A DNA stretch of 64,000 nucleotides from Bradysia coprophila (Eukaryota > Arthropoda > Insecta > Diptera > Sciaridae): positions 4,431,608 to 4,495,607 of the forward strand of contig NW_023503376.1 of the NCBI RefSeq assembly GCF_014529535.1, given 5' to 3'. Of this stretch, positions 1 to 12,039 are shown in pieces. A program made the translations under genes and the position numbers. Every line of letters begins with the position of its first letter. Position 1 is the first letter of the stretch. The notes under the pieces were generated by a model. That model worked only from the letters and a program-made list of their open reading frames with translations, ran no database searches and was not told the DNA's origin.

Positions 1-944
1 GGTCATGCCTGACAAGTTGCAAATTCAAATAATTAATTTGTCTAGGCATGCCAGACCTTCCAAAAAAAATTATTTTCATTCTACATGTGGTACCTTCATT
101 TTGACCTCAACTCGGTCTCGCTAAAATCATGTCCGGAGCGTTAGCGGAGGACTTGACGCAGTCTAACTTCCAAAAAAAGAACGTAGAAAATTTTTTGAGA
201 CGCGGCAACTATATATAGGCGAGAATTTAAGTTTCTTTCCTTTGGCCTGTATCACCACAAATCCTATTCTTTCTTATTCGCGCTTCAAATACGAGCAAAA
301 CGAGCTATCACTCGACTATGTAGGTTTAAAATTGCCGGAGATACATCGTTTTGAAGTTGGTCATTTTGATAGAAAATGCACCAAATTAACATTTTCCAAA
401 CAATCAAAATCTTTCAACTTACTCTGTATGTTTCTATCTGTCTATCTGTCTATCTATCGACGGTCGATCTCGGAAACTAGTCAGCCAATCTCCATGAAAT
501 TTTGCAGGAACCTCAGGGTGGGCATAAAAATGAAAATGTGATACGCCATTACCCCAGGAAAAACCAGAATTTTGTTTTATTGGCCTCGAAGTGGTTTCTG
601 AGTGTGTGAGGGTCGGGAACGCGTTTTCGGCTGTAGCTTAGCTGTATTGAAACCTACAGAGGCGTGCGACCCATCAAATGAAAGGTATTCGTAACAAGAT
701 TCGAACAAAAAAATAATTAGAAAAATCGGGGCAGATTCGTTTGAGCTAGAGTGATTAGAGTGACCAAATTTTGAGCTACTCGAGCGTAGGATGAAAGGAC
801 TAATATTTTTTTGGGTTATGAGAGATAGAGAATTACTTTCTTCGGCAAAGTCTCAGAGTTTTACGAGTAGATCAGAGGGGCATATGTGAAAAATGTCGAA
901 AGTTGGAAATGGGTGGGTTAATTAGGGTTTTAGAGGTATTTCTT
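1..944. repeat. Intergenic repeat DNA with TCTG/TCTA microsatellite
   Basis: No convincing gene is visible. The left end has an inverted pair (GTCATGCC near position 2, GGCATGCC near 46). A (TCTG/TCTA)n tract lies at about 432-460. A module around 128-160 (AAATCATG, then GCGTTAGC and TGACGCA) reappears in diverged form at about 7,023-7,060, so this looks like part of a dispersed element. The short open frame at 242-541 has no recognisable domain and I do not call it a gene. Confidence 0.5.
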
Positions 945-959
945 GAATGGTGACAGATA

Positions 960-1300
960 GAGAGTTACTTTCGTCAAATTTTCGATTTTCGTCAAATTTT
1001 CGAATTTCGTCAAATTTTCAATTTTCGTCAAATTTTCGAATTTCGTCAAATTTTCGATTTTCGTCAAATTTTTGATTTTCGTCAAATTTTCGAATTTCGT
1101 CAAATTTTCGAATTTCGTCAAATTTTTGATTTTCGTCAAATTTTCGATTTTCGTCAAATTTTCGATTTTCGTCAAATTTCGATTTTCGTCAAATTTTCGA
1201 ATTTCGTCAAATTTTCGAATTTCGTCAAATTTTCGATTTTCGTCAAATTTTCAAATTTCGTCAAATTTCGTCAAATTTCGTCAAATTTTCGATTTTCGAA
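960..1300. repeat. Minisatellite, CGTCAAATTTTCGAATTT-type unit
   Basis: About twenty head-to-tail units of 16-18 bp, each built on CGTCAAATTTTCGA followed by TTT or ATT. Shorter CGTCAAATTT units appear near 1,255-1,285. The array is open in several frames on both strands because the unit lacks stop codons. The resulting FVKFSN or ENLTKI repeats are a by-product and not a protein. Confidence 0.9.
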
Positions 1301-1361
1301 TTTCTGTTATAAACTGTTAAACTGCTTTTTAGCAGTGTTCTAGAACTTCTAAAACGACTGA

Positions 1362-1883
1362 TATCCCAACAAAAATCTCTTCGAGAAAAGTGTGATGCAG
1401 TCTTTGAAGTACAATTTCTAAAATGAATGATATCGCTAGAGTTGACGCTTTCAGCTTTGTTAAGCAAAAATTAAATTTTACACCCAATTTTAGTTCAAAC
1501 AAGCTGGCTTAGGTTTTCTCATCATCTGCCAAATAATTTTTACCAAAAAAAATTTGACTGGAAACAACCAAAATTTTACCAAAAAAATCTGCGTCGCAAA
1601 GTGGCAAATGTTCAGGAACAGACCAGCAAGAAAATTTATCTGCCGCATGCGACGCAGATTTTTTTGGTAAAATTTTGGTTGTTTCCAGTCAAATTTTTTT
1701 TGGTAAAAATTATTTGGCAGATGATGAGAAAACCTAAGCCAGCTTGTTTGAACTAAAATTGGGTGTAAAATTTAATTTTTGCGTAACGAAGCTGAAAGCG
1801 TCAACTCTAGCGATATCATTCATTTTAGAAATTGTACTTCAAAGACTGCGTCACACTTTTCTCGAAGAGATTTTTGTTGGGAT
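1362..1883. mobile_element. Large foldback element, 236-bp arms
   Basis: The left arm at 1,362-1,598 is almost perfectly inverted at 1,648-1,883, with a 49-bp spacer. Only a handful of mismatches are visible. The outer tips read TATCCCAACAAAAATC on the left and its complement on the right. A motif in the arms (TTTTTTGGTAAAATTTTG) and the GTGGCAAATGTTCAGGAA spacer recur in the element at 7,731-8,057, so the two belong to one family. No transposase is encoded, so it is non-autonomous. Confidence 0.85.
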
Positions 1884-2429
1884 CTAAGTTAGTCCACACC
1901 ACGTTAGGGCCCCCACAAACACTTAAAAACATGCCACAACTAACAATATTCGTCTCAGGTCCGTAGGGTAACAATATGAAATAGGTTTCAAACGGTACAA
2001 GCTAGAAACTGTAAAGTATCTCTCTTCACTGATAGATTTCCAATTTCGACAATTTATAAGTCTAAGTCACGCAAGTTAAACATCTACGCAATATACCTCC
2101 AATGCCAGAGAAAACAAACCTAGCGGACAGTTCCAAATCGATTTACAATTTCAAAAGATCGTATTCGAATTACCGCCTCGTTTGCATTCATAACAAATTG
2201 AACGTAAGACTGAACGCACACAAAACACATTCGTTTAATATGTGGCAATCGTTGTGCTTATCGTATGAACTCTCTGAAAATTGAATTGTCAAAACAGTAG
2301 AAGTGTTTATTGGTGGAGTGATGTTGCTATATTTTGATGTATAAGACCATTTCCACCGAAAATCCAACGGACAATTGAACGAGACTGATAATATTTCTCT
2401 TACGATTTTCTTTTAGCAATTCCAATGGA
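1884..2429. other. Upstream region of the coiled-coil gene
   Basis: This should hold the promoter and 5' untranslated region of the gene that starts at 2,430. A polypyrimidine stretch followed by TTTTAG at 2,411-2,416 is a good splice acceptor, so the first coding exon probably joins a non-coding or short coding exon further left. I could not identify that exon. The 60-codon ORF at 2,102-2,284 has no recognisable features. Confidence 0.4.
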
Positions 2430-5400
2430 ATGATCGAACCAGTATCGAATGGCGGCACTGATAGTTCGGCGATTGTAAATGAACTTCAGGCGGCAAAGGA
2501 TAAAAACAACGAACTGATCCAGAAGATTGCTGAGCTTCAATCGACATTTGACAAGGAGAAGAAAAATTTGGATCAACGGTTTAAGGCTGCCAAAGATGCC
2601 CGCGAAAAGGCAGAAATTCTTCAGGCTGAAGGCGAAATAACATTCGAACAGTACAAGAAGCAAACGAATCGTCGCATTAACGAATTGATAAGTGAGGTCG
2701 AAAGTCTGAAGGTAAATTCAATTGTCAAGCCAGTGGATTTGAACATTTCCAAGATGCCGATCAAAGTAGAGCCGGCAAATTCGTACGAGTTGACGGAATT
2801 GAAATTTGAACTGGATCAACTGAAGATGGACCGGGAACGGCAGAGGAAGTCAATCGAATCTTTGCAATCGAATTTAAGTTCGCTAACGGATGAACGAAAT
2901 GCCATAAAATCCGAGTATGCGGAAGCATCTGCTCGCAATGACAAGATCATCGCTGAATTGGAGTCACAACTGAAGGAACTGGTCGAAGAGAAAAGTGCTA
3001 GCAAAACGGAAATGTTGAATCTCAACAACCGGATCGTCGAAGATTTGGAACTGAAGGTGAAGACAGTTACGGAAGAAAAGAATGTCCTCCAGTCAGAACA
3101 CACGGACACATCTGCACGAAGTAAAAAGATCATCGGAGACTTGGAGTCGCAACTGCAGATGCTCCACACCGAACAGACGGAAATATCTGCCAGTCATGCC
3201 AATAACTTGAAAGACTTGGAATCACAACTGGAAGCAATGTGGGAAGAAAGGAACGTTCTGTCCGAAAAATCGACACTCAACAGCAAAATCATCGAAGAAT
3301 TGAAAAAGGAAGTGGAGACAGTGACAGAGGCAAGGAATAACCTCGAATTAGAGAAGTCGGAAGCGTTGGGTAAATACGAGAAGAACATCGCAGACCTGGA
3401 AGCTCAGCTGAAAATTCTGCAGTCAGTGAAGTTGGAAGAGGCTGCACGCCACGAGGCTAACATCAATGACTTGGAGGCGCAACTGCAGATAATGACCGAT
3501 GAAAGAAATGTTCTTGAGTTGAAGATTGCTGAGCCCGATAGCAGTAGTGAAACTATCAACGACCTTAAATCCCAAGTGCAGACTTTAACATTGGAAAGAA
3601 ATACTCTGCAATCGGAGCACTCGGAGCTGTCAGTTAGCAACGCGAAGATCATCAAAGACATGCAATCGGAATTGGATGCAGTAATCGAAGAGAAAAAGGG
3701 TCTCGAGTCGGAGAATTCGGATCTATCCACACAGATCATGGAATACATTGAAGAGCTGGATGCATTGAAATCCCAATTGGATTCAATGGGAAATCTACAA
3801 ACCAAATTCGACGACCTGCAGAAAATCTACGACGATAATTTACAAGTCATCGAAAAAACGGAAGAGGAATGCAAGGCATTCAAAGCATCACTCCTTGAAT
3901 CTTATGACAAAATTAAGATTTCAATGGAAGAGACCGAATCGTTGAAGCGGAGAAATTCGTCCCTTTCTGTGGAGGTTTCCAATTTGAAAAATTTGGTAAG
4001 CACGAAATCGGCGGAGGTGGAAGACCTCAAGAAGAAAGCGGAAGAACTTCAGCAACAAAACGAAATGTTGGGCTCCGAGGTGAAAGACGATCAAGTAGAA
4101 GCGTTACAGAAGAAACATCGCGAGGACATTGCCGAAATGGAAGATTTCTACAAAAAATTAACGGATCAGCAGATGGCAGATGTGAAAAAGTTACAAGCGA
4201 CAGTCGTCCAGTTACAGTCAGAACTAACCGATAAGGACAAACAATCGTGTGAGCTTCAAAGTGGTCTGAAAAAAGAACTACAAGCAAAGCAGCAGCAGAT
4301 TGACGACTACGAAACGGGCATGTCTGAACTTCGCACACAATTGTCTGAAATGAAGTCAAAGATGCAGTTGGAGCAACAGCAATTACAAGAAACCATGAAT
4401 CAGTTACAATCGGAATTAAACGACAAAAAGCAGCAGTCGAGCGAATTGCAAAGTGATTTGAAAAATGAATTGCAAGTGAAGCGGGAGCAGGTTGTCAATA
4501 ACGAGAAAACCATTTCCGATCTTCGGTCCGAATTGTTGGAATTACAAGAAACCCTCGATCAGTTCCAATTAGAATCAAATGACAAAGAGAAGCGGTCGTT
4601 TGAGTTGCAAAGTGATTTCAGGAATGATTTGCAAGAAAAGCAAAAGCAGATTGTAGATTACGAGACAAGCATCTCTGAACTTCGATCCGAATTGGTGGAA
4701 TTGAAAGACACGATCGTCCAGTTAAAATCGGAATTGAGTAACAAAGAAGAACAGATTGTCAATTTCGAGAAGGCTATCTCGAGTGTTAAGTCAGAATCGA
4801 GCGAATTGAAAGGAGCACTACAACTCACGGAACAGAAATTGCAAGACACCATCGTCCAGTTACAATCAGAACTAAACGACAAAGTCAAACAATCGTGTGG
4901 ACTGCAAAGTGATTTGAAAAAAGAACTTCAAGAAAAGCAGCAGCAGGTTGACAATTACGAGACGATCATCACTGATCTTCGGTCAGAACTGCTGGACTCG
5001 AAAACTAAAATGCAGACAGATCATCAACAGAAAGAAACCCAGTTGCAAGGGACTATAATGCAGTTCCAATCTGAATTAAATAGCACGGGACAACTGGTGG
5101 TCGATCTGGAAAAGGTCATCTCGCTTCTTAAGTCGGAATTGGCGGAAGTGAAAGCTAAACTTCAGCTAGAACAACAACAGGCGCAACAAAATGTTCAAGG
5201 GACCATCGACCAATTACACTCTGACTTAAATGACAAAGAAACGGCCATTTCTCATCTTAATTCAGAGTTGTCGGAGTTGAAGAAACAGTCTAGTGGATTC
5301 CAAAGTGACTTGAAATCGTTACAACTGGATTTACAGGAAAAACAGCAGCACCTCGACCATTCAGCATCTGCCATTTCTGGTCTTAGGTCGGAATTGTTAG

Positions 5401-6497
5401 ACATGAACGCAAAGCTGCAGGTAAAACAACAAGAAAGCGAAAGCAACGACGACATTGTCGCAAAATTGCAAGCTGAACTGAAGGATAAGGCTAAGAATGA
5501 GCTGACAGCCAAACATGTGATTGAGACTTTGGAGAATCAACTGAGGTAAGATTCTGTTGCAAATAATTGATTGATAAAATCTGAGTGACCCAGTCCCGAA
5601 ACCATCCCGGCCCATCGTGTCCCGCATTGCACTTGAATCTATTTTCATTTTTCAGAAGTCATGAAACCGATGAGCAGAAGAAACATTCCCCGAAATCGAT
5701 GAAAATGAACGTAAATGCTGATCGCAAGGCACGTCGGTACAGCCAACACGATGAGTCGAGAATATGGTTGGACGATACAGTTGAACCGCCCAGAAGTGTC
5801 GAGTCGCAAACCGATCCGTCTGACCAGAATTGCAGTTGTGAATCCATGAACATAAAAATCGTGGAACTGAAACAGACGGTGGCAATCAAGACAGCCGTCA
5901 TCAACACCCAACGACTGGAGATGGAGAATCATCCGTTGATCAGCAAAAATAAGGATTTGAAAAAGGTACTGGCAATTGACTGGTTGACTGGTGATCGTTC
6001 CTGTGGACTAATTGATTTTTCCATTTTGTTTCGGACAGGAGTTGGATGAGATGAAAGCGGAAGCCGACCTACTCCACAGAGACGTTGATCATTACAAAGC
6101 GAAATTGCAACGGGAGAAAAAGAGTCGCGAATGTTCTTGCCGTAACAGAGTGATGGAAAGCAAAGAGGTACAATGTTCACAGGATTCCGATACCGAAACG
6201 GTTACAAACGGTCAAAGCGGCGTTTCGAATAGTCAGCACCCAAATGTTTACAATCTGGACAGCGACTTGCAGTTGTATTACGTAAAAACGATACCGATGA
6301 AATATAGGGAGGCAACTGCGAAGATAATAAAATTGGAAGAAAGCAACAAAGAAGCCCAAAAGAAATCGAACTTTTATAAGGAATTGGCATTGTCCCGGCG
6401 AGCCGACGTTAAAAAACTTGAAGCGGAATTAGCACGAAGAACGGCTGCGCCCACTTCGGAGTCGAGCAGCTCTTCAACGGACACGAAACCGGAGTAA
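2430..6497 (+). CDS. Large coiled-coil protein (1294 aa, 3 exons)
   Basis: Exons 2430-5545, 5656-5965 and 6039-6497 join in frame through consensus GT-AG introns of 110 and 73 bp. The predicted protein is almost entirely heptad-repeat coiled coil. Residues ~150-450 contain repeats of a DLESQL...EERN theme about 40 residues apart. Residues ~590-950 contain at least six repeats of QLQSELNDK...LQSDLKxELQxKQQQ about 50-65 residues apart. The C-terminal ~230 residues are less repetitive, with a Cys-Ser-Cys patch and a Ser/Thr-rich tail. No motor, kinase or membrane segment is visible. Such architecture is typical of cytoskeletal, centrosomal, Golgi or kinetochore tethers (CENP-E-like proteins have comparable tails), but I cannot assign an orthologue. 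ATG 2430 is the first usable start after the acceptor at 2416; the frame is open back to that acceptor, so an upstream coding exon is possible. A shorter upstream ATG at 2425 runs straight into a stop. Confidence 0.85.
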
Positions 6498-6535
6498 AGT
6501 TTTCTCCTTGTGATATTTAGTTTTGACTTAGTGTT

Positions 6536-6541
6536 AATAAA
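6536..6541 (+). terminator. Polyadenylation signal of the coiled-coil gene
   Basis: AATAAA lies 39 bp past the stop codon at 6,497, in an AT-rich 3' untranslated region. Confidence 0.7.
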
Positions 6542-6600
6542 AGGTCCAGAATATTTTTCAATTCGACCGTTTTTCTTTCCAATTTCCAAGTCTGCCATGT

Positions 6601-6885
6601 CTACCTACCGAAAGCTTTGTATGGACGACTCCGTGAAAAGTAGTGGGCTATCTGAATCTCAATATCTTCTCGTTTGATGTAATTGTTTTGAAAGCCGATA
6701 AAAAATCCAGTCAGCCAATGTGCTTTGTCCAGAACGTCATTTGCATCCATTCCACTCAGTACTGCACCATGACGAGTCGAGACAGGAATTCGGTTGTCTG
6801 TCATTTTGATCCAATTATTTATGACGGAATCTGAGACGGAACACATTTTATGTGGAGCTGGTCGATAGTGAAGGTTCGTATTCAT
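6601..6885 (-). CDS. Orphan exon-like ORF, unknown protein
   Basis: A 94-codon frame that looks more protein-like than its surroundings, with mixed composition and motifs such as DKAHWLTGFFIGFQ and IQIAHYFSR. The frame is open 13 codons above the ATG back to a TAA. At its end the sequence TTCGGTAGGTAG could be a splice donor (G|GTAGGT) instead of a stop, so this may be one exon of a larger gene. If so, the rest is not visible between here and the end of the coiled-coil gene. It could equally be a relic of a host gene cut off by neighbouring repeats. I do not recognise the family. Confidence 0.3.
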   Translation of the reverse strand: MNTNLHYRPAPHKMCSVSDSVINNWIKMTDNRIPVSTRHGAVLSGMDANDVLDKAHWLTGFFIGFQNNYIKREDIEIQIAHYFSRSRPYKAFGR

Positions 6886-6959
6886 TGTGTTAGTATGCCG
6901 ACGAATTTTGCGAACTTTCGTGACTTATCATTCAGACGAAGTACCCTTTTCTATCCGCT

Positions 6960-7720
6960 TAAGCAGAGACGTACAGTAAGGTCATTGTAAATTGCAACAT
7001 TATTCTTAAGTTCTAAATTGAAATCATGGGCGCGCGTTAGCATAGCGCCCGTGACGCAAGTCCTATTACTAGAAAAAATTTCAAATTTTTTTTTTGTCGT
7101 AGACTGCAGAGCCATATATACAGCAAATATTGAAGTTCTACAATTCAAAGACAAATGACTCCAAATTACCATTAAAAAAAACTAGGCGTCCGTACGAGTT
7201 CAACGAGCTATCACACGTTCTTGCAGCTTAAAATTTGGCCACGCAAAAAATCTTCCAAGAAGCCCCATTTCCATACATTTTGGTCAATTTTTCAAATTTT
7301 GGGAGTAGATTCTTGTCGTCATTCTAAGACATTCCAGAAAAAAAAATTGGGGGGAACCGGCCTCGTTTCGGAGCTAGGGCTCCTCGAAGTTCCCATATAG
7401 GCCCCATATAAGAACACCTTTAAGTGTGTGTGTGTGTGGATGGGTATGGTAGAACAAATTTGTTCGCTTTTGGTATTTGGTAAGCTCTGCTCGCCTCATT
7501 TTTTTTTCCCAAATTTAGTATTTTCTAAATTTTTAAATTTTTATTTTTTTTTAAATTTTTCATTTTTTAAATTTTTCAAATTTTTTGAAATTTTTCATTT
7601 TTTAAATTTTTCAAATATTTTTTTAAATTTTGAACCTGTTTTTAAATTTTTCAAAATTTTTTTAAATTTTTTAAATTTTTCAAATTTTTCAAATTTTTTC
7701 AATCTTCTAATTCTTCCAAA
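6960..7720. other. Repeat-rich AT tract, no gene
   Basis: Contains the diverged copy of the 128-160 module (7,023-7,060), a (GT)n run at about 7,423-7,437, and 7,500-7,690 of nearly pure AAATTTTT/CAAATTTTT low-complexity sequence. The ORF over it (7,428-7,796) encodes only Phe/Asn/Lys/Leu-rich low-complexity protein and is not credible. Confidence 0.6.
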
Positions 7721-7730
7721 AGAACTGATA

Positions 7731-8057
7731 TCAGTCAAAAACACTCAAAAGAGTAAAAGTGACGCAAGTCCCTGTGCATACTTCCAAAACAACTGATATC
7801 TGACAAGTGGCAGATGTTGAGGAAAGTACTGTTAAGAAATTTTTTAAATAGGCAAGAATATGTCCTAATACGTCCGAATCATCTGCCACTTTGTGACGCA
7901 AAATTTTTTTGGTAAAATTTTGTTTCTTTGGTCAAATATTTGCTGTTACAGTTTTTGCGTACAAGCGCAGAATGCGTCACCTCCAGCGATATCAGTTGTT
8001 TTGGAAGTATGCACAGGGACTTGCGTCACTTTTACTCTTTTGAGTGTTTTTGACTGA
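7731..8057. mobile_element. Foldback element with perfect 70-bp arms
   Basis: 7,731-7,800 is the exact inverse of 7,988-8,057 as far as I can read. The interior carries GTGGCAGATGTTGAGGAA and TTTTTTTGGTAAAATTTTG, which also occur inside the larger foldback at 1,362-1,883. The two are shuffled relatives of one non-autonomous family. Confidence 0.8.
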
Positions 8058-8144
8058 TTTGTAATAACGCGCCGAACTATTCAAACTCTATCTCTGTTGG
8101 ATGAGGAACAGTCTATTGAAAAAACAATTTTTCAGTGCGTTATT

Positions 8145-8309
8145 ATGCAGAAGTTTCGGCCACTAGAGAAACGCCGACAAAGGTGAATTCTAGAAGAAAC
8201 GGCGAGTTTTTCGTCATTTCTTCTGAAATTCGTCGTTTCTTCTAAAACTCACCGTTTCTGCTAGAATTCGCATTTGTCTCTGTTTCTCAAGGAGCTGAAA
8301 CTTCTGCAC
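8145..8309. mobile_element. Foldback/MITE, ~80-bp imperfect arms
   Basis: TGCAGAAGTTTCGGCC on the left matches the complement of GGAGCTGAAACTTCTGCA on the right. Pairing continues through GAATTCTAGAAGAAACGGCGAG and its inverse to a very short loop. Confidence 0.75.
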
Positions 8310-9292
8310 AATCAGTGCTGTTAGGAGAATCAGTGTGGTTTTTGAGTGTCATTGTGGTATTGAGTGTCAGTGTTGTTGGGAGTGCTATTTGAGTGTAATG
8401 TGTCAGTGTGGTTGAGATATTCAGAGTATTCCGGGCGAAGCTAATCACTCTAGTGACTAGTCAACAATAAAATCAAATAGAAATCCCTTTTTAACATAAA
8501 AAGGAAAGTCGGGTTCTATCGTGAAAATTATCGAAAATTCTTGAAGTTTCGTGAAATTCTCGAAATGTATTTTCAAGCATTTTGATTCTCGAAAATAGTT
8601 GACAAAATTTTCTCACAAGAGATGTGACTTTGAATATTCTGTAGGGAAGACACAAGTAATTCCTTATGGCTCCAGTCTTCTTCCAATTAAATGTCTTTTT
8701 TCACGACAAACTCGGTCGGCTAGCGGTCGAACACGATTAAAACACTAAATGCCATGTCTTATACTAAATTAGAATTAGGCTCGAGACAAGTTAATGCAGG
8801 GAGCTCACTCAAAATTCTGCCTCCTTTTTAAGGAATAAAGGAGGATATTTCGATAATTTAAGCATTTCAAGAGTTTTAGATTTTGGATTAAATTTGATGA
8901 ATTCGAATTTTTTTTGACTTCCTAAACTTCAGGTGACATAAGATCAAGACATTTGTTCATACAAAGATTATCTCTTGATATTCAAAGAGGAAATTACGAA
9001 TGTATTTTAGGCACCCTTCCAAAATCAGACAGTTTAAATGAAATTTTTTATATTTAATTCCCTTGACTGAAAGTCAGGGTCTTACACCAGAAAATACCGA
9101 AATATGTGGGTGACAAAAAAGTTTACTGTGATTGAAAATGTATGAAATGGTATGAAAAACGTTAAATGTGGGTAACAATTCTTCGTTGAAGGCACGATAA
9201 CTTGAGTAGTTTTGAACCAATTTAGATGAATCTTTTTTTTAAATGTGTGGAACTAAGATCCCGAGGCTAAGTTCGAAGATGGGCTATGTGGG
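8310..9292. other. Intergenic, nothing identified
   Basis: AT-rich sequence with short GTGT-type runs at 8,330-8,420. No ORF, domain or clear repeat boundary is visible on either strand. Confidence 0.4.
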
Positions 9293-9299
9293 ACGAAGG

Positions 9300-9441
9300 C
9301 AGTGCCGGACTGGCTCAAAAAAGCCCTTCGGGCGTTGTATGGAGAAATTTTTCAAAACGCCATTCGTCGTCATTTATCCATACAAAAATCAAAAGGCCCT
9401 TCGGGAATCGCCCGAACGCCCATAGGACCAGTCCGGCACTG
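9300..9441. mobile_element. 142-bp hAT-like MITE
   Basis: Terminal inverted repeats CAGTGCCGGACTGG ... CCAGTCCGGCACTG enclose the element. The 7-bp ACGAAGG stands directly outside each end (9,293-9,299 and 9,442-9,448), consistent with an insertion-site duplication. A CAGTG-type terminus with a 7-8 bp duplication is characteristic of non-autonomous hAT derivatives. The superfamily assignment is inference because no transposase is present. Confidence 0.85.
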
Positions 9442-9935
9442 ACGAAGGATCCGGAAGCTATCCCAGAAAAACAGCATTTTACACTGTTGATTATAGCCTC
9501 AATCGAAAAAGATTACTTTGATGAAATTTGATTTTGTTGCGTAGTATGAGCAAATCATCTTAAGTTTGTTTTCGATAATGTGCATGAAACATGTAGGAAG
9601 AAAAATTTCGTCAGTAAATGCGCAGCCTCTAACCGGTAAACAACTCTTGTTAGTGAACTGCTAACAAATCTGATAGTTGGACTAACAACTTGATAATTGA
9701 CTAACAAATTCGATAGTTGACTAACATAGAAAGATGTTTTTTACTCAATGTCTTACGGCAGAAAAATGCCTGCTATCAAATGAGCACACTATGATTGAAA
9801 AGTGTAGGAAATTTTATGAAAAACGTTAAACCATCATTCTTTGTAGGCAATATATAATAAGTCATTCTCAATTAATTTCTGAATATTTTCTTTAAATTCA
9901 TTATTCCAACAATCAAACAAAATATTTTACAACTC

Positions 9936-10480
9936 CGATACGAGGGTGTAGTTTGCGGCCAGAGCGAAGCGAGGGCCGTAATTCTCACGAGTCGTGATAT
10001 TTTATGGGATATTATATTCTTCACTAAATCAGTAAAAAGTAAAAAAAAATGTCTTTCCTTCACACTTTGTCGATTTTGGAAATATAAAGCAAAGGCGGTT
10101 CGTTCCTAGGGAATTCAATGAATTCAATTAATCCTTTAACGAAATGTAATGAGAAGGCGTTTTGTCCATTCCTAGGGAATTCATCCTTTTACAAAATGTA
10201 TAATGAAGGCGTTTCGTCCGTTCCTAGGGAATTCATCCTTTTACAAAATGTAACGAGATGGCGTTTTGTTCTTTCCTAGGGAATTCATCCTTCTACGAAA
10301 TGTAACTTAAAGACGTTTTGTCTATTCTTCACTTTTTTCATTGTTCCACATTCGCAAAACTTCGCATCTACTCTCAAATTTGACAAAATGGCAATCAAAC
10401 AGAATAATAGATACCTCATACGAGTGGGAAGTTTGCGGCCAGAGCGGAGCGAGGGCCGTAATTCACACGAGTTGCATTTT
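9936..10480. repeat. Tandem ~52-bp repeats between two GCGGCC hairpins
   Basis: Four units built on TTCCTAGGGAATTCATCC start near 10,103, 10,169, 10,221 and 10,273. They are flanked by two near-identical segments, GTTTGCGGCCAGAGCG with NAGCGAGGGCCGTAA, at about 9,952-9,985 and 10,432-10,465. Each flanking segment is a small hairpin (GCGGCC/GGCCGT stem) with a GAGCGAAGCGAG-like loop. Confidence 0.75.
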
Positions 10481-11148
10481 ATTTACGATTTACGGTTGAT
10501 TAAAAATCTTGCTTCAAATTTATAAGAAAAATGAGAACTCAAAGATCATTAGGTCTTACTTGAAGAACTTTTTCTGTCAAATTTTGTTGTCATGTATAGA
10601 GTAATCGATGTATTAATGTTCAAAATTTGACAATTTCTTAGGAATACAGCATATGTAAAAATAAATTGGGATCAAATGTAGGCATTTGTATCAGTGATGC
10701 TTCGGAAGTTCTGCAATGAAATTAATCAAAAATATATTGAAAAAACTGTCAGTCAAGGGACCTGACCCTCCCAAAAGTTGGGGCCTAGTTATGTGACAAA
10801 CGATTGTAACTTATAAAATTTAAACGTTAAAATAAACCCTATGAAGTGGAAAAACAAAACTTCCTAAAGTCGTATTAAGGATATATGAAGTAGATTTTTT
10901 GGTGTTTCTCAGAGAATATTCTTTGGAAAATATTTTCCGAATTTTTCACAAATATTTTATCGAAGATTTTTCCAAAAAATGTTTATTCTAGATAAGATAC
11001 CCAACTTAGGGTTCACGTACTTAGATTTAAAAAAAAAACTTTTTGACTTTTTTTTATTTTTTTTGATTTTATCTTCTTGCTACTTGTAATGCCTGCACTT
11101 AAAATCATCTGTGCCTTGGCCACTGATGATTTATCTAATTTACGTTCG
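10481..11148. other. Intergenic, minor repeats only
   Basis: No gene is seen. A short segment near 10,747-10,795 (GTCAGTCAAGGGACCTGACC) recurs near 35,407 and in inverse near 9,058, marking a dispersed repeat. Confidence 0.4.
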
Positions 11149-11560
11149 CTAACGAAGTGTTATTACCATACCATCATCAATTAACTTTTCGGCGACTTTT
11201 AACTTTAAAGTCTCCTCTGCTATTTCAGCTTCGATGCTTTGAATTTTGGCATCTTTCTTATGCGTTTCGTTTTTGTCTGACTCGTTTTGTTTCGATTTTG
11301 CTAATAACGCCTTTCGCTCTTTTTCTACATCTAAATGTAAAAAATATCTTTTACGGGCCGACGAGCAGAGGTCCAACAATTTTCGAATAATTGGAAAATC
11401 TTCCACTTTATCGTAGAAATACAAAGTATTCTAACTATCCGAATAGCCGCAATCGTTTCTTCTAAGAGCTTCAAGGAAATTTCGGGAAACACAAATCTAT
11501 TTACGCTAAATCCTCGCTCAGGATCAGCATTCCTATGATTGAGGACAATTGATTGACAAT
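11149..11560 (-). pseudogene. hAT-type transposase C-terminal fragment
   Basis: Reading leftwards from about 11,545, the frame gives LNHRNADPERGFSVN, the motif found near the C-terminus of hAT-like transposases and their domesticated zinc-finger relatives. A further ~90 codons in a shifted frame (11,424-11,149) follow, with a Lys/Glu-rich helix typical of the tail of these proteins. The frame change near 11,425 and the absence of the catalytic core make this a decayed relic. There are no visible terminal repeats. Confidence 0.6.
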
Positions 11561-12039
11561 AAATGATTAAGTTGCCAGCAGCATCAACACAATAGAGATG
11601 AAAAGAACAATTGAAGCAATGGGGTTTTGCAAGTACCTTATTAGCACTATCGATCTCATTTGTTGAATTATTTAGGTTTCAGGAGCTTTTTTTGGTGAAG
11701 TAAGCAAGGAACGGCTTTGAATATACGTAGTGACTATTCGCCCGTACGAATTCTGTTTAAATCGCACCAGTGTGAGTTTCTGGGCCTTAGAATCATAATT
11801 CGACGTATTTCGTCACTGCACCTACGATCGAAAAGTGATTGCTAAGAAAAGCTGAAATTGTTGTAATGTTTTTGTTTTGTTTTTCGTCTCATTATGATCC
11901 TTACGGCACAGAAACCGTAGTTCGTGACTTGTGACGAAAGCAGAATTTTTTCAGGACACGTCTTAAGCTTGTCCTAACGAGGCGAAGCCGAAAAATACTA
12001 TTTGCATACCAGAGTCTTCCCATGTCACTTTCCATGAAT
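11561..12039. other. Intergenic, nothing identified
   Basis: No ORF with recognisable content on either strand. The string GAGGCGAAGCCGAA near 11,979 belongs to the hairpin-loop motif class seen across the window. Confidence 0.35.

Noticed and set aside
930-1467. ORFs encoding FVKFSN / ENLTKI repeat proteins
   Set aside because: They are translations of an 16-18 bp minisatellite that lacks stop codons on both strands; no start context, domain or conservation argument supports them.
7428-7796. 122-codon Phe-rich ORF
   Set aside because: It covers AAATTTTT low-complexity DNA and runs into a foldback arm; composition is driven by the repeat.
9936-10480. CRISPR-like array
   Set aside because: The units are tandem without unique spacers, there are no cas genes, and the setting is an insect genome.
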